Shown: positions 15,356 to 21,784 of the stretch, piece by piece
How the letters are laid out: each line of letters starts with the position of its first letter
Numbering within the stretch: position 1 is the first letter of the stretch
Assembly: GCA_046262935.1 (NCBI GenBank)
Contig: JBHELT010000013.1
Span: 1-25,032, forward strand
DNA from: JBHELT01 sp046262935
GTDB taxonomy: Bacteria > Actinomycetota > CADDZG01 > JAHWKV01
Length of the DNA: 25,032 bases
Direction of reading: 5' to 3'
Position numbers and translations under genes: made by a program
The notes under the pieces: model-generated
What the model saw: only the letters and a program-made list of their open reading frames with translations
The model's database searches: none
Told to the model about the DNA's origin: nothing

Positions 15356-17087
15356 CAGCCTCAGCTCCTTTTCCCTTTGCCAACCGCCGCCCTCCCTGTC
15401 CCCTCTTGAACAGGTCAAGGTCCAGAAGCTTCTCGGCCCTCAGCGCCGCCAGCGCGACCGCGGGGACCGACAAAGGGTCCTCGAAGCAAACGTAACGCTG
15501 TCTCCAATTCGGTATGAATTTATCGTTGAACCTGTATAGCGATTCGATCTGGAACCAGGGGCCAAGCCGCATCGCGATCCATCGTTCGAACCGCTTCCAC
15601 GTAGAATCCACACTCTCCGGCCTGTCGAACAACTCCGCTAGGAATGCGAAGTTTAGGCTCACTTCTTCGTAGTCCTTGTCTTTGAGAAATAGCAATGTCT
15701 TAGCGATCAAGAAGTCGTTCAACGCCGAAGGAGTCGCGCGGTCTTTGCGCATCACGTCCAGTGAGAACCCTCTGCTTGCGATGGGAACGAAATGCACGAA
15801 CCCCTTGGCTTCACCGGTCGCGTCGCGGCCGATCGCGACCAAACAATCGGGGTCACGCGGATCGAAAAGTCTGCCGAGATTCATAGAGAATCCACGTTCG
15901 ATGTCACCTGCCTTCCATCGATTCGAAACATGCAGAAGCGCCATCTTGAGGTCAGGGGTTAGGTCTCCCGTGCGCCACCATTCGGCCGTATAACCCTTGC
16001 GCTCGATATGGGCGATGGCTTGCCTGACCTTGCGGATCTTGCGCCCCTCCAACGAGAACCCGGCAACATCGATATGTGCTTCATCGCCGATATAGATCGC
16101 GCGCAGACCAAGGTCTCGCCACGTTTCGGTTGCTACCTCGCATGATCCTATGCAGGCGATCCCCCACCCGTGGTCGACTGTGAAATCCAAGAAAGCCTGC
16201 TGGGTGGCAGGCCATTCATGCGCCGGCCCGACCGGATCGCCCGAAGCGACTGCGATGCCACCGACGATCCGGTAGCCGATGATGCAATCGGAATAGGCAA
16301 ACCGCGACTTGTCGTCGCGCAGCAAGAAGTAGTCCAACGACCCGACCCCGAACCTGGTCACTATCGAGCGCGCTCTCTCTTCATCCTCGGGACTTGAGGT
16401 TCGCGCTAGAACCGGTCGGAAAATATCCCATGCGATCACTGCCAAACTGAACATCCCTAAGACCGTCATCGAAGCCGGGAACCAGACTCCGAACCTATGG
16501 CCATGGAACGTGACCGAGCCGACCAGGCCGATCAATCGCAACGCAACCTCTTCGAGTGCCTCTGTGAATCCTTCGAACCCGGAAGGAGCAAGATGTCTTA
16601 AGTAGATACCAGCCAGACCATACGAAAAGTCGATCACTATCAACGCCGGCAGAACAACCCTCAGCCTGCTCAGGGTTGCGGGGTCCCCACTCGCTCGGAA
16701 TTCCCGATGGCTAAAGACCAAGGCGATGAAGAGGCTTCCAGCAACCGCCGCCTCCTCGACATCGAGACCTTTGAAGATGTGGGATATCGCGCTTGCTCCC
16801 GTGATGAGCAGGGCCAGCACCCAGGCTCGGCGTTTACCCCTGCCGATCTGGCGCGAAAGCAAGATGAGGGCCACCCCTGCGACAACGGTGATCGCGTTAG
16901 CCGTGTGCGAAACGATCAACGGGAGACTCCTGAGAAGTCGGAATCGCTCATGAAGCGGGGGGGTGAGGGCCGATGCGATGTTCATGATCCCAAGCGCGGC
17001 AACCCCAACGCCAACGAACCCGCGGAAGATCCGGGCTCTACGCTTGGAGGTCGCTGAGCCGCCCCTGGGACGGGTCTGCATCGTCAT
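15342..17087 (-). CDS. MprF/LysX-like phosphatidylglycerol aminoacyltransferase (DUF2156)
   Basis: 581 residues. The N-terminal part (to about residue 230) has six to seven hydrophobic segments; the rest is a cytoplasmic DUF2156 domain with GSLDYFLLRDDKSRF, YRIVGGIAVASGDPVGP, FSLEGRKIRKVRQAI and LGRLFDPRDPDCLVAIG, the sequence hallmarks of lysyl/alanyl-phosphatidylglycerol synthases such as MprF and the N-terminal half of mycobacterial LysX. They transfer an amino acid from aminoacyl-tRNA to membrane phosphatidylglycerol and reduce surface negative charge, giving resistance to cationic peptides. No lysyl-tRNA synthetase domain is attached, and the membrane part is shorter than in full MprF flippases. 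Start at ATG 17087 or 17081; no SD, and TATCCT 8 nt upstream suggests a leaderless mRNA. First gene of the five-gene operon. Confidence 0.85.
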   Translation of the reverse strand: MTMQTRPRGGSATSKRRARIFRGFVGVGVAALGIMNIASALTPPLHERFRLLRSLPLIVSHTANAITVVAGVALILLSRQIGRGKRRAWVLALLITGASAISHIFKGLDVEEAAVAGSLFIALVFSHREFRASGDPATLSRLRVVLPALIVIDFSYGLAGIYLRHLAPSGFEGFTEALEEVALRLIGLVGSVTFHGHRFGVWFPASMTVLGMFSLAVIAWDIFRPVLARTSSPEDEERARSIVTRFGVGSLDYFLLRDDKSRFAYSDCIIGYRIVGGIAVASGDPVGPAHEWPATQQAFLDFTVDHGWGIACIGSCEVATETWRDLGLRAIYIGDEAHIDVAGFSLEGRKIRKVRQAIAHIERKGYTAEWWRTGDLTPDLKMALLHVSNRWKAGDIERGFSMNLGRLFDPRDPDCLVAIGRDATGEAKGFVHFVPIASRGFSLDVMRKDRATPSALNDFLIAKTLLFLKDKDYEEVSLNFAFLAELFDRPESVDSTWKRFERWIAMRLGPWFQIESLYRFNDKFIPNWRQRYVCFEDPLSVPAVALAALRAEKLLDLDLFKRGQGGRRLAKGKGAEADAEV

Positions 17088-17095
17088 CGGCTATG

Positions 17096-17101
17096 AGGAT
17101 A
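17096..17101 (-). promoter_or_regulatory. Putative -10 element of the five-gene minus-strand operon
   Basis: On the minus strand TATCCT (17101-17096) fits TANNNT and ends 8 nt before ATG 17087, compatible with a leaderless or nearly leaderless transcript. No SD is present and no -35 is evident. The same intergenic region must also contain the promoter of the divergent channel gene. Confidence 0.3.
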
Positions 17102-17145
17102 AGGGCTAGGCACCAAGGCGCGCGGCTGGACATCTGAGCCAGCAA

Positions 17146-18249
17146 TTGGAAGACTGCGCCTCCGTGGCAAGACCCAAGGCATTAGCCCCCAAAGTCGTTC
17201 GCAAACTTTGGCTCACCGTCGGCAAGAAGCTAGGTGACGAGTTGGCGGTTGGCGCCGCCATACTGGTTAGCTTCTTGATAATCAGCGGGTTCGTTTTCTT
17301 TTTTGTTGAGCGTGGCCACAACGAAAACGTTCAGTCGGTGGCCTCGGGGTTCAAGTGGCTCGCCCTCACCCTGCTTACAGCCGGTTCACCGTTCGACATC
17401 AAAACGACAGCAGGCAACGTCATTTATTACTTCGTCCTCATAAGTGGTCTTGGTCTGGTGGCGATGGCTACAGGGGCGGTGGCTTCAAAACTCGTAGAGT
17501 TCGTTCTTCGAAGGAGTTCAGGTATGGGGCAAGCCAAGGTCAGCGATCACATCGTCATCTGTGGTTGGAGCAGCATGGGCGACGAGATATTGCGAGAACT
17601 GCACGCCGACGAGGTGGATGACAAACGACCTGTCGTGATACTCGCCAACCTCGAGGCAAGCCCGACGCGTGACGAATTGACAACGTTCGTGAGAGGCAAC
17701 GCCAGCAATGGATCCGATCTCATGAGGGCCGGTATCGACAGAGCCAGCACAGCTATCGTTCTCGCCGATGACACCAATCCATCGGTCGGACCAGATGAGC
17801 GCGATGCGAAAACGTTGCTCACTACTCTCGCGGTTGAGTCAGTTGCTCCCAATTGCTACACGTGCGTAGAAGTGATCAGGTCCGAGAACCGCCAACACTT
17901 CGAGCGAACGAAGGCCGACGAATTGGTTGTGAGCGCCGAGTTGACGGGGGCCCTTCTTGCCGAGTCGGCCATCGTTCACGGGATATCGAGGGCGGTGAGC
18001 GACCTTCTTACTCACCCTGTTGGAAACGAGATCTATTCGATCGAAGCAGGACCCGACACGGTTGGCAAGTCGTTCCAAGACGCTCTCAGCGAACTCAAGA
18101 GGAACCATGATTGCGTATTGATAGGGGTTTCGGCTAAAGGCGAGAACCAGATCGACCTGAATCCCGACGCAGGACGAACCATCTCACCCGGCGACCGATT
18201 GTTGGTTATTGCCAAAACAGGTTTTGCGGCATCCAATCGTAGAAAGTAA
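17146..18249 (+). CDS. Two-TM ion channel with RCK (TrkA-N/TrkA-C) domain, non-canonical filter
   Basis: 367 residues. TM1 is about 32-54 (ELAVGAAILVSFLIISGFVF), TM2 about 91-120; between them the pore region WLALTLLTAGSPFDIKT (71-87) occupies the place of the K+ filter TVGYGD but reads TAGSPFD. From residue 134 comes an RCK/TrkA-N domain: HIVICGWSSMGDEIL, with GWSSMG as a modified nucleotide-binding turn, then VILANLEASP and GNASNGSDLMRAGIDRASTAIVLAD. A TrkA-C-like domain ends the protein (GKSFQDAL ... ISPGDRLLVIAKTG). The layout is that of MthK-type channels gated by ligands on RCK domains; ion selectivity is open. The start is uncertain: TTG 17146 or GTG 17164, neither with a good SD. The 3' end overlaps the convergent CAP gene by 44 nt. 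Confidence 0.8.
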   Translation: MEDCASVARPKALAPKVVRKLWLTVGKKLGDELAVGAAILVSFLIISGFVFFFVERGHNENVQSVASGFKWLALTLLTAGSPFDIKTTAGNVIYYFVLISGLGLVAMATGAVASKLVEFVLRRSSGMGQAKVSDHIVICGWSSMGDEILRELHADEVDDKRPVVILANLEASPTRDELTTFVRGNASNGSDLMRAGIDRASTAIVLADDTNPSVGPDERDAKTLLTTLAVESVAPNCYTCVEVIRSENRQHFERTKADELVVSAELTGALLAESAIVHGISRAVSDLLTHPVGNEIYSIEAGPDTVGKSFQDALSELKRNHDCVLIGVSAKGENQIDLNPDAGRTISPGDRLLVIAKTGFAASNRRK

Positions 18250-18817
18250 CAGCCCTGCGCCTCCGGCGGCGCCTTGTTGACCTGCAAACGGTACGTCCAC
18301 GGATCCTTCGGCACGATCGGCCAACGGTCGGGCCCACGGTGGGAGGAGGCAGCGACGCGATCGGGATAGATGCCGATGCCGACTTCCAGAAGACCTCTGT
18401 CACGTAGATCGTCGAGCCGTTCAGGACTTCTCCCACGCCTACGCGGTCGTAATCGCCAAGGATGTTGGCTCGGTGTCCTGTTGAAGCCATGAATGCAGCA
18501 TGCAAGTCATCAACCGTCGGGCCCATACCGACGTTCTCGCCCAAGGCGATCCAGTTACCTGTTATCTGATTCGCCAGCGATGAGTTGTGAAAGATCGTCC
18601 CCTGCGAAGACATGTCCGCCGAATGTGCGCGCGCGTTGCCTACCAGTTGACCGTCAACCGTAAGCGGGCCCAACCCGTTGGCGGCGCGCGAAGCATTGAT
18701 CGATTGAACGAATCTGTCTTCGTCGGATGCGGTGTCCGCGAACGACACCGACTGTACGAGCAGGCAGAGCCCGAGGGCTACGGCGACGACGGTCGATATC
18801 TTAAATAGCCTACGCAA
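18206..18817 (-). CDS. Secreted CAP-domain (SCP/PR1-like) protein under a c-di-GMP riboswitch
   Basis: 203 residues from TTG 18817, chosen because GGAGG lies 6 nt upstream and because the alternative ATG 18904 falls inside the riboswitch. RRLFKISTVVAVALGLCLLVQSVSFA is a clear signal peptide. The mature part is a bacterial CAP domain: FVQSINASRAANGLGPLTVD, AHSADM (His65), GENVGMG (Glu94), STGHRANIL (His115) and VTEVFW. Bacterial CAP proteins are exported and found at the envelope or spore; their biochemical role is not settled. The C-terminal tail is unusual: two Cys in an Arg-rich segment, then seven consecutive Arg (182-188) and an aromatic end, in a region that overlaps the channel gene on the other strand. 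Expression is probably set by c-di-GMP through the leader at 18868-18964. Confidence 0.85.
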   Translation of the reverse strand: MRRLFKISTVVAVALGLCLLVQSVSFADTASDEDRFVQSINASRAANGLGPLTVDGQLVGNARAHSADMSSQGTIFHNSSLANQITGNWIALGENVGMGPTVDDLHAAFMASTGHRANILGDYDRVGVGEVLNGSTIYVTEVFWKSASASIPIASLPPPTVGPTVGRSCRRIRGRTVCRSTRRRRRRRAVTFYDWMPQNLFWQ

Positions 18818-18867
18818 ACGAATCCTCCGCGTCTTTCCTCGCGTTCCGCTGGCGTGGCTGATCTTTG

Positions 18868-18964
18868 AGCCGGTTCGATAGCTGGCTGCCCGTTGATAGA
18901 TCATCGGGCCCTTTAGCTTTACGTCCCCGGGTTACCCCGGGTTTGCCTTTGTCGTCGGCGGAAC
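18868..18964 (-). ncRNA. Cyclic-di-GMP-I (GEMM-I) riboswitch
   Basis: Read on the minus strand, the core is AAAGGCAAACC, then stem CCCGGG (18941-18936), GNRA tetraloop GTAA, stem CCCGGG (18931-18926), then GGACGTAAAGCTAAAGGG, which matches the conserved GGCAAACC ... GGGACGCAAAGCC core of GEMM-I, with the closing GGC/GCC pair here GGC/GCU. The second helix is GCCCG-A-TGA, loop TCTA, TCA-A-CGGGC (18909-18888), followed by AGCCAGCTATCG, the counterpart of AGCCGGGTTACCG. Flanking segments GTTCCGC (18964-18958) and GCGGAAC (18849-18843) are perfectly complementary. It sits about 50 nt before the SD of the CAP gene. Recognised from the consensus by eye, without a covariance-model search. Confidence 0.88.
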
Positions 18965-19016
18965 TGTTGACACTCATTCATCGTCCGATGGTCTAGTCCG
19001 CTTTAGCTGTGCAACT

Positions 19017-19046
19017 ACTTTACGTGGTTGCGACCCTTCTTATCAA
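19017..19046 (-). promoter_or_regulatory. Candidate promoter for the riboswitch-CAP transcript
   Basis: On the minus strand TTGATA (19046-19041) and TAAAGT (19022-19017) are separated by 18 nt, an acceptable -35/-10 pair. Transcription would begin near 19010, giving a leader of about 190 nt that contains the riboswitch. Immediately upstream is an inverted repeat, ACACT-TAT-AGTGT (19046-19058), that touches the -35 and could be a regulator site. No experimental support. Confidence 0.4.
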
Positions 19047-19087
19047 CACTTATAGTGTGCACCAAAGGGGCAGATAAGACTAACCGG

Positions 19088-20071
19088 TCACGATTCGGCG
19101 TCAAGAGCCATCTTGTAGAGGGTCACCCGGCCAACATCCTTCAATCTGCGGCTGCCGACCTTGGTCGGCAGGGCGACTGTTGGCTCATCGAGAGCGTCGA
19201 TGAAAGCTCGCGATGCCACAACCGTGCCGTTGCGAGCGAATGCGGTGATCCGTGCCGCTACGTTCACTGGCCGACCGAAATAGTCTCCGCTCTTGGGAAG
19301 CACTGGCCCAAAGTCCAAACCAGCGCGGCCCTCGGGCAACGAACCATCGGCTCGCAGTTGCCGAAGGATCCCAGCGGCTGCCGACTGCGATGGGGCCGCT
19401 CGCGTCGACACGAACATGGCTGCATCACCGACGATCTTGACAAGCCGAACGTCAGCGTCGGTACACACCTGCACCACGATCTCTTCGAACCTCGAGATGA
19501 GATCGGACAGTCCAATCTCCCCCAAGTCATCGGATATGCGCGAGAAACCGACGAGGTCGACGAATCCGACTGCTAGCGTCTCAGATACGGCGTGGTCTTC
19601 ATCGAAAGAAAGCCGCTGCAGTGCTGACTTGAGATGTAATCGGTAGATGTGATCGAGCAGCAAGCTCGAAGAGTCTCGGAGCGCGTCGATGAGGGGAGCC
19701 GCGTCGTCGATGTGAAGCACCTGCTCATCGTCGAGGTTAACGTTGCCGATGAGTCGATCGCGAACCATCCGCGTTTGCGCATCGGTGATGCGCGACATCG
19801 ATTGGCCCAGCACGCGCGCCACCGAAACCACCGCATCCATCGAGAAACCCGAATCCAACAAGGACTTGACCAAGATCAGTGATCGCACATCGATCTGGGA
19901 GAAGGCCACGACATCGTCTTCGATGTGAGGCATGCCCAGCGCCCGCCAAACTTTTTGAGCCTCGGCATATCCAAGGCCAACTGCCTCCGCCACTTGGGGA
20001 CCGGTCATCGAAGGCTCGGGGAGGACCTCATCGATGAGTCTTTGTCGGTGGCTTTCCAATCCAGATGCCAT
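19088..20071 (-). CDS. Class III adenylate cyclase with N-terminal regulatory region (Rv1264-like)
   Basis: 327 residues from ATG 20071. The N-terminal half (1-160) is helical, with a winged-helix-like opening (MTGPQVAEAVGLGYAEAQKVWRAL) and resembles the autoinhibitory domain of mycobacterial Rv1264. The catalytic domain follows: GFVDLVGFSRIS (metal Asp172), VRLVKIVGDAAMFV (purine-reading Lys212, metal Asp216) and GRPVNVAARITA (transition-state Asn270 and Arg274). All key residues for ATP cyclisation are present, so it should be active as a homodimer in the cytoplasm. A GTG at 20077 is an alternative start. There is no SD; TAGTTT ends 6 nt before ATG 20071, so a leaderless mRNA is likely. It lies upstream of the riboswitch-CAP unit on the same strand but probably has a separate transcript. 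Confidence 0.87.
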   Translation of the reverse strand: MASGLESHRQRLIDEVLPEPSMTGPQVAEAVGLGYAEAQKVWRALGMPHIEDDVVAFSQIDVRSLILVKSLLDSGFSMDAVVSVARVLGQSMSRITDAQTRMVRDRLIGNVNLDDEQVLHIDDAAPLIDALRDSSSLLLDHIYRLHLKSALQRLSFDEDHAVSETLAVGFVDLVGFSRISDDLGEIGLSDLISRFEEIVVQVCTDADVRLVKIVGDAAMFVSTRAAPSQSAAAGILRQLRADGSLPEGRAGLDFGPVLPKSGDYFGRPVNVAARITAFARNGTVVASRAFIDALDEPTVALPTKVGSRRLKDVGRVTLYKMALDAES

Positions 20072-20077
20072 CAGCAC

Positions 20078-20083
20078 AAACTA
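20078..20083 (-). promoter_or_regulatory. Putative -10 element for leaderless adenylate cyclase mRNA
   Basis: On the minus strand TAGTTT (20083-20078) fits TANNNT and is followed by exactly 6 nt before ATG 20071. No ribosome-binding site precedes the start codon. No clear -35 is visible. Confidence 0.4.
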
Positions 20084-20152
20084 CATCTTGGAATCATTCG
20101 CCGGTGCGAATACCATCCTTGTTCTAACGCCAGCACTAGGGAGGCCAAGAGC

Positions 20153-20656
20153 ATGAGCCTTATGGATAAAGCGCGACAAGCAGCCGAGCAAGCCAAGACC
20201 CAGGCCAAGATGGCCGCCGACCAGGCCAAGACCGCGGGCCGCACAGCAGTCGACCAAGCCAAGGCACAGAACCCCCATGCCGCTGACGACCTTAAGACTC
20301 AGTTGAGCCATGCAGGCAAATGGGGAAAGGCATCGCTATCAACACTAGTTGAGCGCATCGACCCAGGGATCTTGGCCGACCTAATCATCAAAGCCACTGC
20401 CGCACAGGAGAAGGCGAACAACGCCCTCAAGATCAAAGGGTCTGTATATAGGATCGCCGAGATCACGATCACAGCGACGATCCCACCTCAGATCGGGTTC
20501 AGCGTCGCTCGCATCGGCGACACCGAAGACGAACTCACAGGCAGAGAGATCGACTCGGCCGACCTGGTCGCATCCGGGGTAACCGACACCTCGAGTCCCA
20601 CGGTCTCGCTCGACGCTGATGGCGTTGGGCCAGCCGAGGAACTCGAAGAGATGTAA
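20153..20656 (+). CDS. Hypothetical protein with Ala/Gln/Lys-rich helical N-terminus
   Basis: 167 residues from ATG 20153, with AGGGAGG about 9 nt upstream; the longer open frame upstream lies antisense to the cyclase gene and is not protein-like. The first 50 residues contain imperfect repeats of the type (A)xQAKxxA (AEQAKTQAKMAADQAKTA ... VDQAKAQ), which would form an amphipathic helix or coiled coil, as in LEA-like or YtxH-like proteins. The middle (about 85-125) is more globular (ERIDPGILADLIIKATAAQEKA, VYRIAEITITATIPPQIGFSVARI), and the C-terminus is strongly acidic (EELEEM). No signal peptide or membrane segment. Function is unknown. It converges with the small membrane protein gene, stop codons being 3 nt apart. 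Confidence 0.75.
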   Translation: MSLMDKARQAAEQAKTQAKMAADQAKTAGRTAVDQAKAQNPHAADDLKTQLSHAGKWGKASLSTLVERIDPGILADLIIKATAAQEKANNALKIKGSVYRIAEITITATIPPQIGFSVARIGDTEDELTGREIDSADLVASGVTDTSSPTVSLDADGVGPAEELEEM

Positions 20657-20659
20657 GGC

Positions 20660-20827
20660 CTAGCGGAACATGGGCAGTATGTAGCGGGCAAGGAAGAACA
20701 GGACCACGATCGTGATAGCCAATATGAAGGCGTACTTCACGAACGCGTAACTGGTCAATCCAGACCCCGGCTCGCGAACGACCTGCTGTCTTTCAACCAC
20801 CGGTTCGTGCTCATGTGGATAAGTCAT
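20660..20827 (-). CDS. Small single-pass membrane protein (55 aa)
   Basis: The minus strand holds a 56-codon frame from ATG 20827 to TAG 20660-20662. AGGAG lies 8 nt upstream of the ATG. The N-terminal half is hydrophilic (MTYPHEHEPVVERQQVVREP), the C-terminal half is one hydrophobic helix (YAFVKYAFILAITIVVLFFL) followed by ARYILPMFR. It would be a bitopic inner-membrane protein with its soluble N-terminus probably in the cytoplasm. The good ribosome-binding site, coherent hydropathy and exact fit between the convergent stop at 20656 and the divergent MerR promoter support a real gene. Function is unknown. Confidence 0.75.
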   Translation of the reverse strand: MTYPHEHEPVVERQQVVREPGSGLTSYAFVKYAFILAITIVVLFFLARYILPMFR

Positions 20828-20925
20828 TCCTTTTACTCCTCTCGCAATGCCTACGGACCTTGGTTATTCCACATTCGCTCGTGCTGCAAACATCCCAAGC
20901 ACCTGGAGTGCTCAAACGAACACCT

Positions 20926-20941
20926 GAGCGCAAAGGCGCTC
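20926..20941. repeat. Inverted repeat between the small membrane protein gene and the MerR gene
   Basis: GAGCGC (20926-20931) and GCGCTC (20936-20941) are perfect inverted copies around AAAG. The site is in the 168-nt divergent intergenic region 20828-20995, and CACCTG occurs just before it. It could be an operator for the adjacent MerR-type regulator or a hairpin; there is no T-run, so it is not a terminator. Nothing else was recognised in this stretch apart from the putative promoter at its right end. Confidence 0.3.
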
Positions 20942-20963
20942 CATTACAGCCGACCGATTCGAC

Positions 20964-20987
20964 GATTGGAACACTCGCTCGTAGAGT
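20964..20987 (+). promoter_or_regulatory. Putative promoter for the MerR-men transcript
   Basis: TAGAGT (20982-20987) fits TANNNT and ends 8 nt before the GTG at 20996. A TTCGAC hexamer (about 20958-20963) lies 18 nt upstream as a possible -35. No SD is visible before GTG 20996, so this would be another nearly leaderless transcript. Confidence 0.35.
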
Positions 20988-20995
20988 GGATACTC

Positions 20996-21784
20996 GTGAG
21001 ATACCGCGTAGACGAACTGGCAGTCCGTTCGGGTGTGAGCGTCGACACCATCCGCTTCTACCAGACTAAGGGATTGTTGGTTGCGCCAGAGCGCGAGGGC
21101 AGGGCAGCTTGGTACTCGGACGATCACCTTGAAAGGCTCATACGAGTCAGGGACCTGAAGTCGAAAGGGTTCACTCTCACGTCCATAAGGCGACTGCTCG
21201 ATGGCGAACTCGACAAGGCAGACGAAGCCTTGATCGCTGCCGTGGCCGACGCGGTGCCCACCGCCTCCGATAGTAGTGCAGATGAAGAAGAGTTCTTCAC
21301 GATCGAACAACTAGCAGACCGCATTGGAGTGTCCGCCGCGTTGCTGCAAGCTATCGAGCGGGAAGGTTTGCTTGTACCCCGGCGCAGCGACTCTGAGTCG
21401 GTCTACACCTCCGCCGACGCTGCAGCCGCGAAAGCAGGGCTTGCCCTCCTCGAAACCGGTCTGCCACTCAGCGATCTTCTATCTCTGGCGCATGACCATG
21501 ACAAAGCTTCGCGACTAACCGCTGAGCGCGCCGTTGAGATGTTCGACCGATTCGTACGCGGTCCCATCCGCGAGGGGGCCGAGTCCGATGACGAAGCCGC
21601 CGAGAAACTCGTCGAGGCGTTTCGCAAGATGCTGCCTGCGACGGTAACCCTCGTCGCACATCACTTCCGGCGGGTTCTTCTCGCAACGGCACAAGCGCGC
21701 ATCGAAAAGGTTGGAGTGGCTCCCGAGATCGAAGCGGTGCGCAACGAGGCATCGCGCCGACTCGAACCAACGTGGCCGGCGTGA
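20996..21784 (+). CDS. MerR family transcriptional regulator with duplicated HTH
   Basis: 262 residues from GTG 20996. The first 70 residues are a MerR winged helix: VDELAVRSGVSVDTIRFYQTKGLL (helix-turn-helix and the RFYxxxGLL wing), then YSDDHLERLIRVRDLKSKGFTLTSIRRLL. A second, weaker MerR-like unit starts around residue 99: FTIEQLADRIGVSAALLQAIEREGLLVPRR. The C-terminal region is helical, without Cys clusters, so metal sensing is not indicated. The frame extends upstream to 20807, but that portion is antisense to the small membrane protein and not MerR-like, so GTG 20996 is preferred. Its stop overlaps the menG start (GTGA), which suggests that it is transcribed with menG-menF and may regulate them or itself. 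Confidence 0.83.
   Translation: MRYRVDELAVRSGVSVDTIRFYQTKGLLVAPEREGRAAWYSDDHLERLIRVRDLKSKGFTLTSIRRLLDGELDKADEALIAAVADAVPTASDSSADEEEFFTIEQLADRIGVSAALLQAIEREGLLVPRRSDSESVYTSADAAAAKAGLALLETGLPLSDLLSLAHDHDKASRLTAERAVEMFDRFVRGPIREGAESDDEAAEKLVEAFRKMLPATVTLVAHHFRRVLLATAQARIEKVGVAPEIEAVRNEASRRLEPTWPA

Noticed and set aside
18815..18904. ATG at 18904 as the start of the CAP protein
   Set aside because: It lies inside the second helix of the riboswitch, the extra 29 residues are Arg-rich and not signal-peptide-like, and TTG 18817 has GGAGG at ideal spacing followed by a perfect signal peptide.
18926..18941. CCCGGG-GTAA-CCCGGG as a terminator or operator
   Set aside because: It is the tetraloop-capped stem of the GEMM-I aptamer, with the conserved core on both sides and no T-run.
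19925..20152. Plus-strand extension of the Ala/Gln/Lys-rich protein to 19925
   Set aside because: It is antisense to the cyclase N-terminus; ATG 20153 with AGGGAGG upstream is the better start.
20807..20995. Extension of the MerR protein upstream to 20807
   Set aside because: The extra sequence is opposite the small membrane protein and its promoter, and MerR proteins normally begin directly at the HTH, as from GTG 20996.
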